Notes under the pieces: generated by a model
The model's database searches: none
Told to the model about the DNA's origin: nothing
Seen by the model: the letters and a program-made list of their open reading frames with translations, nothing else
Translations under genes and position numbers: made by a program
Origin: Tolypothrix campylonemoides VB511288
GTDB taxonomy: Bacteria > Cyanobacteriota > Cyanobacteriia > Cyanobacteriales > Nostocaceae
DNA: 33,467 nt
Direction of reading: 5' to 3'
Assembly (NCBI GenBank): GCA_000828075.3
Contig: JXCB02000048.1
Location: 186,542-220,008, forward strand
In this document: positions 22,901 through 31,875 of the stretch, one piece after another
Position numbering within the stretch: position 1 is the stretch's first letter
How the letters are laid out: each line of letters opens with the position of its first letter

Positions 22901-25900
22901 TCATTACTGTTGACTACCGCGCGGGGAGATTGCTTTGAGGCGAGGAAGTTTTCAAATTTCTCGCGCACGCTATTATCTTTACCCAGGTCATTTTTCACCG
23001 ACCAGATGTTGATGGACCATCTGCCAGCTTCCGTGTTAAGGGCGGCATGTTCGTTTTTGCAGTTGAAGCGCGTTACTATACCCGATTCCAGCTTAAATTC
23101 CTGATATTGGGCGTTAGGATTTTCTCCCTTAGTCCACGCCATTTGCTCTTTGGCGGCGCGGTATCCCCACTCCGAGTTTCCTATATTGATGCTGCGGGCT
23201 TCTGTTGCGGCGTAGGAATCGTCACGGTGGTAGTTGATGCCAGATCCTGGTTGTTCTGAGTAAGTTACCAGAACTATATCGGCATCAGGGTATACTTGCT
23301 TAACCAGCGCCATCAGTGCGTCGTCTTGTACTCCTGGCTTAAAGTCTTTCTCTTTTAAGTCCCACTTTGCTCCTACCCATGCTACTTGCCTTCCGGGTGA
23401 ATAATTTGATTTGTCGTTTTCGAGCAGGGGTTTGAAATGAGTTTCGAGATGCGATCGCAGGGCTTCGACTTTATCAGGACTGACTTTGCCGAGGATTTCG
23501 ATAGCCTTGGTGGGGTCGGCAGCTCTTGCGGATGGTAATGTTATGGATTCATTACTTTCGACAAGAGCAATAGCTGGGGTGCTTAATTCAGTTTGTTGAG
23601 TGCGTTCGTCGCCGAGTACAAATATTTGTTCTTTGAAGCGCGTCATGGCGACATAACGCAATTGGTTGTGTTCTCTGATACCGCGTTCGCGTTCTTTGGG
23701 GTCTTGTTCTTTCAGCGCAAGCTGCCTTCGGTAGTTAATGTTGCTTTCATCAACTAACCCTTTACGAATTGTTTTACCTTGAGAGTTGTGTACGGTAATC
23801 GCATACGCCAGACGAATATCCCCATATTGCTGTTTATATGTAGCAGGAACGGCATATTCTCTTTCTCCTAGAGGTTTGGAATGTTCAATTTTGAATAATT
23901 TGTCAACATCTTCAGCAAACAAAAGTTTGCTTTCTTGGGCTACAGCTTTGAATTCAATTTCCTTGTTATCTTCGTTGACTCCTGATAATACCCAAACATT
24001 GTAGTTATTTTCTCGAATTTTCTCGGCTTTGATAATCGTCATTTCTTCTGAACTATGCAGAAGAGTCTTGAGGTTTTCCCTATTGTCCTCAATAACAGGA
24101 CTGCGTGCCATAATTCGCATACCTGGCACGTATTCCGGACTATTTTTTCCGAAAATCTGCTCTTTAATGAAGGCGTTAATTTGGTCTACGCGGCTGTTTG
24201 TATAGGCAATTACTTTGATGCTGCTGTTATCTTCCTTAAATTCCTTAGAATTAAATAGTTCGACTATTTTTTCTTTAAAATCGTCTTTAGATAGTGCAAC
24301 AATAGTGCCGTCTTCGGAGGTGCGAATTGGTTCAGGTTTTGTACTGTCGATATTGTTGCGAATAGTTTTAGCGGTTTTACCAATGTCACCACCGTAGCGC
24401 ATGACTTCTGTTAAATCTGCACGATTTTCGATCTGGAATACGGCGCTGGCTGGTTCACCAACGGGAGGAAGTTGTGCATCGTCTCCCATATAAATCACTT
24501 TCACGCCTTGTTTGGCAACCTCTTCAAGCTTTTCGCGCAACGCTTTATTTATCATCGAACTTTCATCGACGACGATGATATCGTACTTGAGGTGCTGGTT
24601 ATTCCTTTCTTTTTTATCGCGGTCATAAAATACCTCGCCGGTGACTTCGTTATACTTTTCTTTGAGTCCTAATAGTGAATGTGTTGTCTTAGTATCGGCT
24701 TCAATTCCTTGTGATTCTCCCATTTCGCGCAATACTTTAACCGCGCTATTGGTGGGAGCAGTAAAACAAATTTTTGTCTGCTGTTCTCCCTGTTTGAGTA
24801 TTTTGAGTAATTGCTGAATAACGTAAGTTTTACCTGTACCAGCGTATCCCGTTAGTAAGAATTCGTTATCTTTACTGTTACCGCTAATCGGTTGTTGGGA
24901 GAAAGCAACCATCTTCCTTAACGCATTCTTTTGTCCTTCGTTGAGTGTTGCCGTACTATTTTGTAGTACAATATCAACTTGTTTGCGAGTTGCTGCGAGT
25001 TTATTCTCATTTAATTTAGTTTCTGCTATCTTTTTTGCGCTTGAGCTTTTTCCGTTGTTAGAAACAAAACTAACTTCTTGTTTCTGAAACTGGGTTAATA
25101 GCGTTTTTGCTTCTTGATGTAACGGTTTGAGGTCTGATGATTTTACTTGATATCTGTCTTGAAGTTGGTATATAACAGTAGAAGAATCACCTTCTAGTTT
25201 AATATTCGTAATTCCCATCTCTTGGGCTTTTTTCAATCCCAGTATTGCAGCTTTATATTCTGCTTGTGGTCCCGTTGCTGTTCCGATAGACTCGCTGATT
25301 TGTATCTTTTTACCATCAGGAGTTGTGATTTCTACTCCCGCAGCAGCATCTTTATTATCGCTGTTAATTCCCTTGAAGCTTATGATAGCTACATTACTTG
25401 TAGCGGCTTCTTGACTTTGTGTATTATCAAATGCTTTTTCTGCTTTTTGACTAATTAATTCAAATGATTTGTCACCGTATTTTTCGATAGCTTTCTGCTT
25501 TAGCTTGAGAGCTTCTTCAAGCTTATTACCATTTAGTTCTGTGTTAGCTTCTCTTTCTAGTTTAAGAATAGGTTTAACTTCTTCAACTGCTTTGGATGGA
25601 AAGCTTTCAGTTGCAGAAGCTAGCTGAGGGTAATTATTTACTAGAGTATCTTGTACAAACTTGCTCCACTCACTACTAGTCGTAGGAGATGGTACTTCGT
25701 TTTCTACCTCGGTAGCAGCTTTAATCCATGCTAATTCTAAATTAGTAAGTTTTTGTGCTTCTGTGTTAAGTTCTTCTTGATTGAGGTTAGGAATACTTTC
25801 TATGAACTCTACAAACCTTGCGGATGGTGGTTCATTTAAGTCTATGTACCTTTCAACGTTAGTTTGATTATACTCTGACCATAATTTGCTATGTTGAAGG

Positions 25901-28900
25901 TATAGATTACTGCTGTAAGACTTTAGCTCTTTGATAATTTCTTCACTAACTTCTGGTTGTTGTTCTAACCAATCTGTAAATTTCTCTTGCTGAGAGCCTT
26001 TTTTAGAACTATTATCAAGTTCTGTTTTAATTTGAAACGTTTTTTTTATTACTTGTAACTGTTCATCAGAAACATCTTTGGCTTTGAGGTTAAACTCATA
26101 ATAACCCTTATTAAAACCCTCTGTATTGTCTAAAGTTTCATCAAAATCGAATCCATTCTCATGAAGAAAATCTCTGGCTTTTGTAATTTCGCGGAAGTCT
26201 ACTACCAATGCGATCGCAGGTGAATATCCGTAATCTTCTGATACCCAGCTATACTCTGGTGTGTATGCAATAACTGCTTCACGCTGTGGCGAGTTATCTA
26301 GCCCTTCGGCGGTCGTTGCACTTGGAGTGCTTGGTGGTAAATTGAAGTATGGGTTTGTTTGTGGGTTATACCTGTAGTCTTGTGTTATCTCTGTTGCCAC
26401 AGGTTTTTGAGAAAGGATACTTACTTGTAGTTCCGTTTGTCCTGTTGGCACTTCGCCTGCGATTCCTATGGAAAGCTTCGCTAACGCAGGGGGTGTACCA
26501 GTTGCATTTTCCTCTTGTACAGGTTTTGCAGGTGTAATTCCTAATGGCGCTTCTTCCTGGTTTAGCTTTTTTAAACGGTTAGGCAGCGATTGAAGTGCCT
26601 GTTTGTATTCGCTTAATTCTGGACTTTGGTTTTGGGACAGCAGGCTACCCTGTTGATAAACCCTTTCGCTGAGTTCTTGACTTAACGATTCGTAACACTC
26701 AAATCCCGATCCGTTGCTAATGTCAATGGGTTCTCCCAGCAGGGTCTTTAGACCTTCTTGAAGTTCTGAGCCTACTTGGTTATTCTCCAGGATAAATATT
26801 GCCGTGTTACTGTCGTTTTCGATGATGTAACTATTTTCTGTATCTTTGGACTCTAACCAGTCGTGTACTGTAATGGCATCTTGTGCTGGGACTACGAATC
26901 CTACAGCGTCTTTGATTTGTTGCGAACCTTCTTCATCAATATAAGCTGGGTTATAGAAATATACAGTTTGTTCGGGAATAATTGGGGTGGGTTGTAGAAG
27001 AGTATCTGCACTTTTGATATTACCACCAGCACGGTCAATAAACGTTTGTTTTAGTTCATCACTGATGGTACTTTCATCGAGCATGAATACAGTCATACCC
27101 TTTTTGGCTTCTAACCGAGCTTGTGATGCCGGAAGGTGTTCGTATGATACTCCTACTTTTTCTAGATACTTTTTCGTTCTTTCGGCTAATTTTTCATCAA
27201 CTGCTAATCCCACAATTCCTACTAATTTTTGTTCTTTATCTTGGAACATTATTGTAGGACGTTCGTTAATTTTAGCAAGTATTTGGTTACTTTTTTCTTG
27301 CTGTTCGTTCCTGACAGGCTGCTCGTTGCTTACAAGCTGACTGCGCTTAATCCATCGGTCGGGATACTGTACAGTTTCTGGGTTAATGGTTATCTTGCAG
27401 GTACTTTCATTACTGGTAATTTGTACAGGGATAGTGGTTCGCTGCTGATTGGAGCGAATAATACCTGTATCAATTAGTTTTTGTACAGTGCTACTTTCTT
27501 TTCTTTGCCACTGTATCTGTCCATTTCCTTTATTTAACTCGGCTTCGAGTCGTTCGGCGTGCTGACCGATAATACCGAGTGATTGGTCGCCGATCTTAGC
27601 GATATAAACGTGCTTTTTATCAAATGCTCTAACTAAAGTTTCTCTAAACCCTTGGTCATTAAGAGCCTGTTTTTTGTACCTTGGATTAGTGATATTAATT
27701 CGTAACAGATTACCTTCAGTTGTTTCTGCTATAGCATAAGCATTTTCTCTAGTCGTGATGGTTTGAACTTTAAGCTTTAACTGTTGTCCGTTTCCGGGCT
27801 TTTCTGCTAACCAGCCTTGGACAATGCCCTCTTTTACTGATTCCTTATCGATATTACCTAACTTTTCCGGGTTGTTACCATTTTGAATATAAATACTATA
27901 GTCTTCTCGAATCAGGTCAACTTTTTCGATTGTTAACATTACAGGTTCATTATTGAACCTTTGAGAATTATTTCCAAACTTATTAACTTCACCTACCTTA
28001 AAGGTGAGTTCTGGAAGTCCGGGTACTTTGGTTGTGACAGAGGCAGTATATACCTCACCTTTGGCGATGCTGGCAGTAGCAGTAGTACCAATGGGCAGTC
28101 GAGCGTTATTCTGTTCGATGTTTCCAAATGTTTCGTAATTACCCTCTTGATTCTGTATTTCAATTACGCTCTTTCCATTTTCGCCTATATTAAACCGAAT
28201 ATTTTGGGGTTGATTCTCATTAAAAACTTCAGTATTGCGGTCGAACCCAGTGATGCTAAATTCGCTAAACTGAAGTGTTTCTAGCCGACTGATAATTTCT
28301 TGGGAAAAGGCAGCAAATGCGAAATTAGAAACCTTCTTTTGGTTATCGTTACCTTTTTCATTACTACTTTCACGAGTAGTTGAAACTGCCCATGTGGCAG
28401 CCGCCATTGCTAGTTTTTGGTCTAGGACGCTATCGCGTCCCGCTTCGCTATCGGGAACCGAATTATAAAATTCCTCTGCTGCTTGATAGGCTTTTTGGTA
28501 GAGAAGTTTAATCTGACCTTCACTCAGTTCAGGCTGGAAGGATATTTTGTTAGAGGTTACTTCCTGTCCTGGCGTAATTCCTATCTCTTCCAGTTTATTT
28601 TCCTGCTCCTTAGCAAGCGTTCCTAATGCTCTAAACTTGGGTTTACCATTCTCAGTTTCATCGTTGATTTGGGCGTATAAGATATATTTATGCGAGCGGC
28701 TAATACTGCGTTTTTCGTCTGGTATTTCTGATAGTTTGAGAGTGATTTTATTAGCTTTCCAGATGAGTTCGTTATCATACTGTAGAAGGTTAGTTACACT
28801 GACTTGATTGCCATTAGCAAGTGTAATAATTGCCGACGGCCCTTTTTCCGTTTCTTTTTGTCTAGATAGCTCACTCGCTCGGTTAAATAATTCATCAAAT

Positions 28901-31359
28901 TGCCTCTTGGCTACGGTGCATTGTAAGCGCTGTGAATTTGAAAATTCAACTCCCTTAAATAAATCTTGAAATTGGACGAGTTCGCGTGATTCGAGACGAG
29001 CCTTCTCAAAATACTGATTAGTTTTAGCAATTAATAATTCAACAGGCGAGTATCCCGTTGGTTGGATGGTACTATCAATATAAATATCTTTCTTTTTGTC
29101 CCGTATGTAGTTGACTTCCCGGTGGAGAATCCGACTGTTGTTGCGGATAATTTCCATTTCGGGTTTTTTGGCACTTTTGAAGAGGTCAACCGCAATTTGG
29201 TTTTGAAATGCTGCTGACTCTATCATTTCGCGGTATATTCGGGTGTTGGTATTCATCGCAAAGAGCGCATTTGCCTGGGTTAGGGGTTCCTTGCGAACAG
29301 TTTGGACAAACTCTTCCAAGGAAGCGCGATACTTGTCGGGAACTTCTTTACCTTCTATACCCTTGGACTTTGCCCAGGCTTCTGTCTTGAACAAATCTTC
29401 GTAGTGTTTAGCTACCTGCTGTACGTAGTCAATTTGGTCTTTTTCACTACCAAAGGTTTTCAATATGGTAATTTCTGACTCTAACGCCTCGATTGACGTA
29501 AGGTGATTATTGATAACACCGACGCTAATGCCATCGCTCATGTGGATAGCAATTTCTTCAAATTCAGGCTGGGTACCGTCTTCTTGGTAGAAAGATTGTT
29601 TTTTGAGTTTAACAGTTGGAGCGTAAACGTTTTCAGGTAGGTTGCACTCAAGAGCTTCTGCTGTGAGGTTAGGGTACTTGCTTGCTGCAAGGAACCCGAT
29701 GCAGTCACCATCGTAATCGCGGGCTTGGCGTTCCTGTTCGGACTCTTGGGGAAGAATTTCTAGTTCATAACCAGCTGATTGAAGTTTTTTAATATACTCG
29801 TTAAATTTATTGGTAAATTCAATTTTGTCTCTAGTTTCCAGCTTGCCGATATTTTTGTCCAAGTAATTTTCAATACCTTCTAACTGAATATTTTTCCCTT
29901 GGGCTTCGGGAAGGATAAATAAAAGTTGTTCGTTTAGGCGGTTGTAAATGCGATCGCTTGTTTCGTCCGAGACAGCGATAACACCTGCGAGGGGTTTGCC
30001 ATCTGGTCCAAGTATGTCTTCTACAACTTTGTTGGTAGAGACACATAGACCGTTTGAGTTGAGGAAGGGGGAGCGGAAGTTGAGGACTTGTTCTCCATCT
30101 TGGTAATGGGGGATGAAGATTTCGCCGTTCTGCAGGTCTTTGGAGGGAATGACCATCGCCCGTTCAAACGTGAGCGTTTTGCCGATGGCGATTTCCTTCC
30201 ACTCGTTTTGAACGAACCGAGCGAGTTCTCGCTGTACCTTCTCGGTTTCGAGCAGCTGTTCTTGTCCTTCCAGGTCAGCTTTGATGAGTTTGTAGATAAA
30301 CGAGTCATTAGTAAGGCGATCGCCTACGACGGGCGATGGTGCGCCATCGCGCAGTGTCTCTAACTCGAATGCTACTGTTGAATCGCTTTCGGCTTGTTCT
30401 TCAAGTGTGGTTGCTTGTTCTTCTAGAAAGGCTTTCCGCTTCTCGTACTTTTCGCAATAAAGTTGGGCTAGTTGCCGGGGGTCGTCCTGTGCTTCCTTAA
30501 GTCTTTTGGCTTCGAGTTCTAGTTGTTCGGTAAAGTCTTTCACTCCATTGGGGAAGGAAGCAAGTAACTGTGAGATAGCTGTCTTACCAAGTTCAGACTG
30601 TGATTTTTCACCTAACCAAATATTTTGCCTGTACAGTCCAGGTTGAATTTGTGGTTTAGTTGCGCCATTAGGGTTGTCTTTATCAGTTCCCTTGAATGCA
30701 GACAGGGGAAGAACTAGGTCAATTTTGGTCTGGTTATTGGGGTCTTGATAGTTAAGGATTTGGTCAAGGTTTGCAGGGCGCAGCGTACCTTTACCGAAGC
30801 GGTATTTTGTATCATTCCCGTCCTGGTCAGTCCAGCCGAAGCGGTGCTGGATGACGCGGTATTGGTCGCCTTCTTGGTGTCCCGTTAGCTGGTGGTATAA
30901 CTCTGTGGAAATTTGTCCGTAACAGTCGCCTGTTAGTCGATATGCTTGGTCATTGTTGATGATGCTAGCGTTTTCCCCATTGCTGTCATCAACAACTAAG
31001 ACGTTTAACTCTCGGTTGACGGCATTTTTGCATGCACCAAGGAAGATAGAGCCGTAAGCACCTCTATCTTTATTGTCAGGACACAGTTGTTTAATGACAT
31101 CTAGATATTCTTCTGGACCGTATAATAATCGGGTTTTTGAAGATAGTAATAACTTATGCCCATCAGGGTGATTTTTTAGTTGAAGAGCAGTAGACTTTTC
31201 GTCCATATGCCCAAAGGAAAAGTTTCCCCCAGGAAAAAATTTTTCTAGTAGAGTATTGTTAAGCGCTTCTTTTAAAAGTGAATCTGGGTTGTTAGTATTA
31301 CCATCAATATGAATCCATTGATTTAATCTAGTGTCAAAATGTTTAGTTTGAATAGTCAT
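19954..31359 (-). CDS. Giant polyvalent protein: two-barrel RNA polymerase, RNase H, SF1 helicase, AlkB, PUA/ASCH-like, NADAR-SLOG-NADAR
   Basis: 3801 residues in one uninterrupted frame. Domains in order: about 100-600, a two-barrel RNA polymerase of RdRP/QDE-1/YonO type, with GDCYGQIS (144-151), QHRFG (171-175), GKG (189-191), VLNFRSPFLNSNG around R429, and DYDGD (548-552). Residues 600-1990 are mostly unassigned β-rich and helical regions. About 1988-2115 is an RNase H fold with E2034 and D2058 but K1996 in place of the first Asp. About 2140-2582 is an SF1 RecD/Dda-like helicase (GYAGTGKT 2171-2178, VVDESS with D2265-E2266, VHNSQGKT, YVAMTR). About 2640-2800 is an AlkB-like dioxygenase (H2711, D2713, H2771, R2780). 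About 2885-3010 is PUA/ASCH-like. NADAR 1 lies at about 3105-3230 (E3141, W3201), SLOG/YpsA at about 3247-3410 (VISGGQAGADMGG), and NADAR 2 at about 3478-3605 (E3514, W3576). It follows the relaxase gene on the same strand, as polyvalent proteins of conjugative elements do. No ribosome site is evident before ATG 31359. Confidence 0.8.
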   Translation of the reverse strand: MTIQTKHFDTRLNQWIHIDGNTNNPDSLLKEALNNTLLEKFFPGGNFSFGHMDEKSTALQLKNHPDGHKLLLSSKTRLLYGPEEYLDVIKQLCPDNKDRGAYGSIFLGACKNAVNRELNVLVVDDSNGENASIINNDQAYRLTGDCYGQISTELYHQLTGHQEGDQYRVIQHRFGWTDQDGNDTKYRFGKGTLRPANLDQILNYQDPNNQTKIDLVLPLSAFKGTDKDNPNGATKPQIQPGLYRQNIWLGEKSQSELGKTAISQLLASFPNGVKDFTEQLELEAKRLKEAQDDPRQLAQLYCEKYEKRKAFLEEQATTLEEQAESDSTVAFELETLRDGAPSPVVGDRLTNDSFIYKLIKADLEGQEQLLETEKVQRELARFVQNEWKEIAIGKTLTFERAMVIPSKDLQNGEIFIPHYQDGEQVLNFRSPFLNSNGLCVSTNKVVEDILGPDGKPLAGVIAVSDETSDRIYNRLNEQLLFILPEAQGKNIQLEGIENYLDKNIGKLETRDKIEFTNKFNEYIKKLQSAGYELEILPQESEQERQARDYDGDCIGFLAASKYPNLTAEALECNLPENVYAPTVKLKKQSFYQEDGTQPEFEEIAIHMSDGISVGVINNHLTSIEALESEITILKTFGSEKDQIDYVQQVAKHYEDLFKTEAWAKSKGIEGKEVPDKYRASLEEFVQTVRKEPLTQANALFAMNTNTRIYREMIESAAFQNQIAVDLFKSAKKPEMEIIRNNSRILHREVNYIRDKKKDIYIDSTIQPTGYSPVELLIAKTNQYFEKARLESRELVQFQDLFKGVEFSNSQRLQCTVAKRQFDELFNRASELSRQKETEKGPSAIITLANGNQVSVTNLLQYDNELIWKANKITLKLSEIPDEKRSISRSHKYILYAQINDETENGKPKFRALGTLAKEQENKLEEIGITPGQEVTSNKISFQPELSEGQIKLLYQKAYQAAEEFYNSVPDSEAGRDSVLDQKLAMAAATWAVSTTRESSNEKGNDNQKKVSNFAFAAFSQEIISRLETLQFSEFSITGFDRNTEVFNENQPQNIRFNIGENGKSVIEIQNQEGNYETFGNIEQNNARLPIGTTATASIAKGEVYTASVTTKVPGLPELTFKVGEVNKFGNNSQRFNNEPVMLTIEKVDLIREDYSIYIQNGNNPEKLGNIDKESVKEGIVQGWLAEKPGNGQQLKLKVQTITTRENAYAIAETTEGNLLRINITNPRYKKQALNDQGFRETLVRAFDKKHVYIAKIGDQSLGIIGQHAERLEAELNKGNGQIQWQRKESSTVQKLIDTGIIRSNQQRTTIPVQITSNESTCKITINPETVQYPDRWIKRSQLVSNEQPVRNEQQEKSNQILAKINERPTIMFQDKEQKLVGIVGLAVDEKLAERTKKYLEKVGVSYEHLPASQARLEAKKGMTVFMLDESTISDELKQTFIDRAGGNIKSADTLLQPTPIIPEQTVYFYNPAYIDEEGSQQIKDAVGFVVPAQDAITVHDWLESKDTENSYIIENDSNTAIFILENNQVGSELQEGLKTLLGEPIDISNGSGFECYESLSQELSERVYQQGSLLSQNQSPELSEYKQALQSLPNRLKKLNQEEAPLGITPAKPVQEENATGTPPALAKLSIGIAGEVPTGQTELQVSILSQKPVATEITQDYRYNPQTNPYFNLPPSTPSATTAEGLDNSPQREAVIAYTPEYSWVSEDYGYSPAIALVVDFREITKARDFLHENGFDFDETLDNTEGFNKGYYEFNLKAKDVSDEQLQVIKKTFQIKTELDNSSKKGSQQEKFTDWLEQQPEVSEEIIKELKSYSSNLYLQHSKLWSEYNQTNVERYIDLNEPPSARFVEFIESIPNLNQEELNTEAQKLTNLELAWIKAATEVENEVPSPTTSSEWSKFVQDTLVNNYPQLASATESFPSKAVEEVKPILKLEREANTELNGNKLEEALKLKQKAIEKYGDKSFELISQKAEKAFDNTQSQEAATSNVAIISFKGINSDNKDAAAGVEITTPDGKKIQISESIGTATGPQAEYKAAILGLKKAQEMGITNIKLEGDSSTVIYQLQDRYQVKSSDLKPLHQEAKTLLTQFQKQEVSFVSNNGKSSSAKKIAETKLNENKLAATRKQVDIVLQNSTATLNEGQKNALRKMVAFSQQPISGNSKDNEFLLTGYAGTGKTYVIQQLLKILKQGEQQTKICFTAPTNSAVKVLREMGESQGIEADTKTTHSLLGLKEKYNEVTGEVFYDRDKKERNNQHLKYDIIVVDESSMINKALREKLEEVAKQGVKVIYMGDDAQLPPVGEPASAVFQIENRADLTEVMRYGGDIGKTAKTIRNNIDSTKPEPIRTSEDGTIVALSKDDFKEKIVELFNSKEFKEDNSSIKVIAYTNSRVDQINAFIKEQIFGKNSPEYVPGMRIMARSPVIEDNRENLKTLLHSSEEMTIIKAEKIRENNYNVWVLSGVNEDNKEIEFKAVAQESKLLFAEDVDKLFKIEHSKPLGEREYAVPATYKQQYGDIRLAYAITVHNSQGKTIRKGLVDESNINYRRQLALKEQDPKERERGIREHNQLRYVAMTRFKEQIFVLGDERTQQTELSTPAIALVESNESITLPSARAADPTKAIEILGKVSPDKVEALRSHLETHFKPLLENDKSNYSPGRQVAWVGAKWDLKEKDFKPGVQDDALMALVKQVYPDADIVLVTYSEQPGSGINYHRDDSYAATEARSINIGNSEWGYRAAKEQMAWTKGENPNAQYQEFKLESGIVTRFNCKNEHAALNTEAGRWSINIWSVKNDLGKDNSVREKFENFLASKQSPRAVVNSNDDLTIKSDEWTPGGEIKVKRSYNSLKEATRNTPTPKQNQLTVEEIITIGNQTTGRAQNPQIPENPSIFGKPVPMVYSLLLHGEPPKLPVNTTIDAMRGHGRVHTTRGVDYQKAYGIKEGDIAVALGKNGEQVAFRVSKQYEITPQMIQNPAYQQAWANWEKHSVKELTQTQAQKRRIYGLFMEPLGDYVNGKIVPFPSQCVAQDSAVDGFPNLGNWNASKGGGTVALRVWAGDTCKGVGVPPTVETGAPVQKQPAASVNISPDSKDGLLAALANATALAKEEGKLQNDYQVSVNNNPEAAAGRYGVETHLQKPEGVAYASAEHAFNHQKQLNPSTDEYKLMVEVLQAKLEQHPRLCSAIAERGGTEWLENCTNITNTQDKQWEGKGKDSAFIRALTEVYTNVVEKSQQATVSVAPTNIETKTEVKTQPVKVISGGQAGADMGGLRGAKALGLITGGTAAAGWMTENGANPNLQEYGLVEGEKGSTATETYNKRTVENIRNSDGTAIFGDVNSPGSRFTVQAAQNMGKPVLHVSVDTSLNNRPTAAQQLREFVEQNNIQTLNIAGNRESKAPGLQAAVAEIVQIGLAYQQNKENTRNSPATLDTAEQEKPVVTSEIISPKVQTEKQVAPGINFNSRCPDSLGAVLTSTTVKSKQVGTIQGEYIVSFRDNQAMPAGSYGPETYTQSKPEGQPFLSAEQAFYAYKETLLLGEPRVQLMAEILTARFEQHPRLVEAVTERGGVEWLQQCTYYVSNSKDNFWEGKGEQSPYIRALKMAYINVLEKSLLKEKSPPSPSPVKPLQQTQQPNIEQALASPSHPRTQPVGAMDGIIERMRANTVQNLQDWYIAAQKLNKSENYLSRIQEVTDLYIKENISLEKTFKAMERDIKELEKINEMTSLAQRVVKTIGQEDINGIMSVQTEKYKIATKAQNQTYLVKDKDDNILLYIKEGKTQVNNINDESLQDFQFMNFRIENTLKDIKKDLVER

Positions 31360-31875
31360 ATATAAAAAAATAAACTTATAAAATTTCTACTTTTTTGCAC
31401 TAAAGTACCCCTAGAGTTCGATTTTACTTGCCCTATCTTGGTAATCCATTCAACAATTTTCTGATTTATACCTGCAAAATGTATGTATTTTAAGCTAATT
31501 ATATTTTTGATTTTTTCTTGGTTAATTGCTTGTTAAGGCTTATTTGCCGCAATATCAAGATTTAAATATGGTAAAAAATTTACGAATTACTCGATTATGT
31601 TTTAACTAGTACTAAATTGGTCGTAATTTTCGTAATGTTTGCTATCTTGGTTGTGCTTATAGTTACAGTCCGCTCTGCACGGATTTGACCGCAACAGAAA
31701 CGGTATTGGCTGCGAGCGTTAAAATTGCTATCGACTGTTAGGCATCGCGCTTCGTCTGAAGCGCGATGGGCGAACGCGAGTCCGTGCGCTCCGTGCTCAG
31801 CCCCGTCATGGGCGATTGGGCTTTGCCCAGTGCCGTAAGTGGTTGTATTTTCTTCTTTCTAGTAAGCGCAAGTTT
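31360..31875. promoter_or_regulatory. Region between relaxase and giant gene
   Basis: 516 bases with no CDS, presumably holding the promoter of the giant gene. An inverted repeat TTACGAATTAC (31580-31590) / GTAATTTTCGTAA (31623-31635) could be an operator or nic-region element. A perfect 10-bp hairpin ATCGCGCTTC-GTCT-GAAGCGCGAT lies at 31744-31767, followed by GC-rich repeat sequence, a likely transcription end for the relaxase or a dispersed repeat. Confidence 0.4.

Noticed and set aside
20132-30363. Many plus-strand ORFs of 60-230 codons opposite the giant gene
   Set aside because: They are antisense shadows. The minus-strand frame is continuous over 3801 codons with ordered conserved domains.
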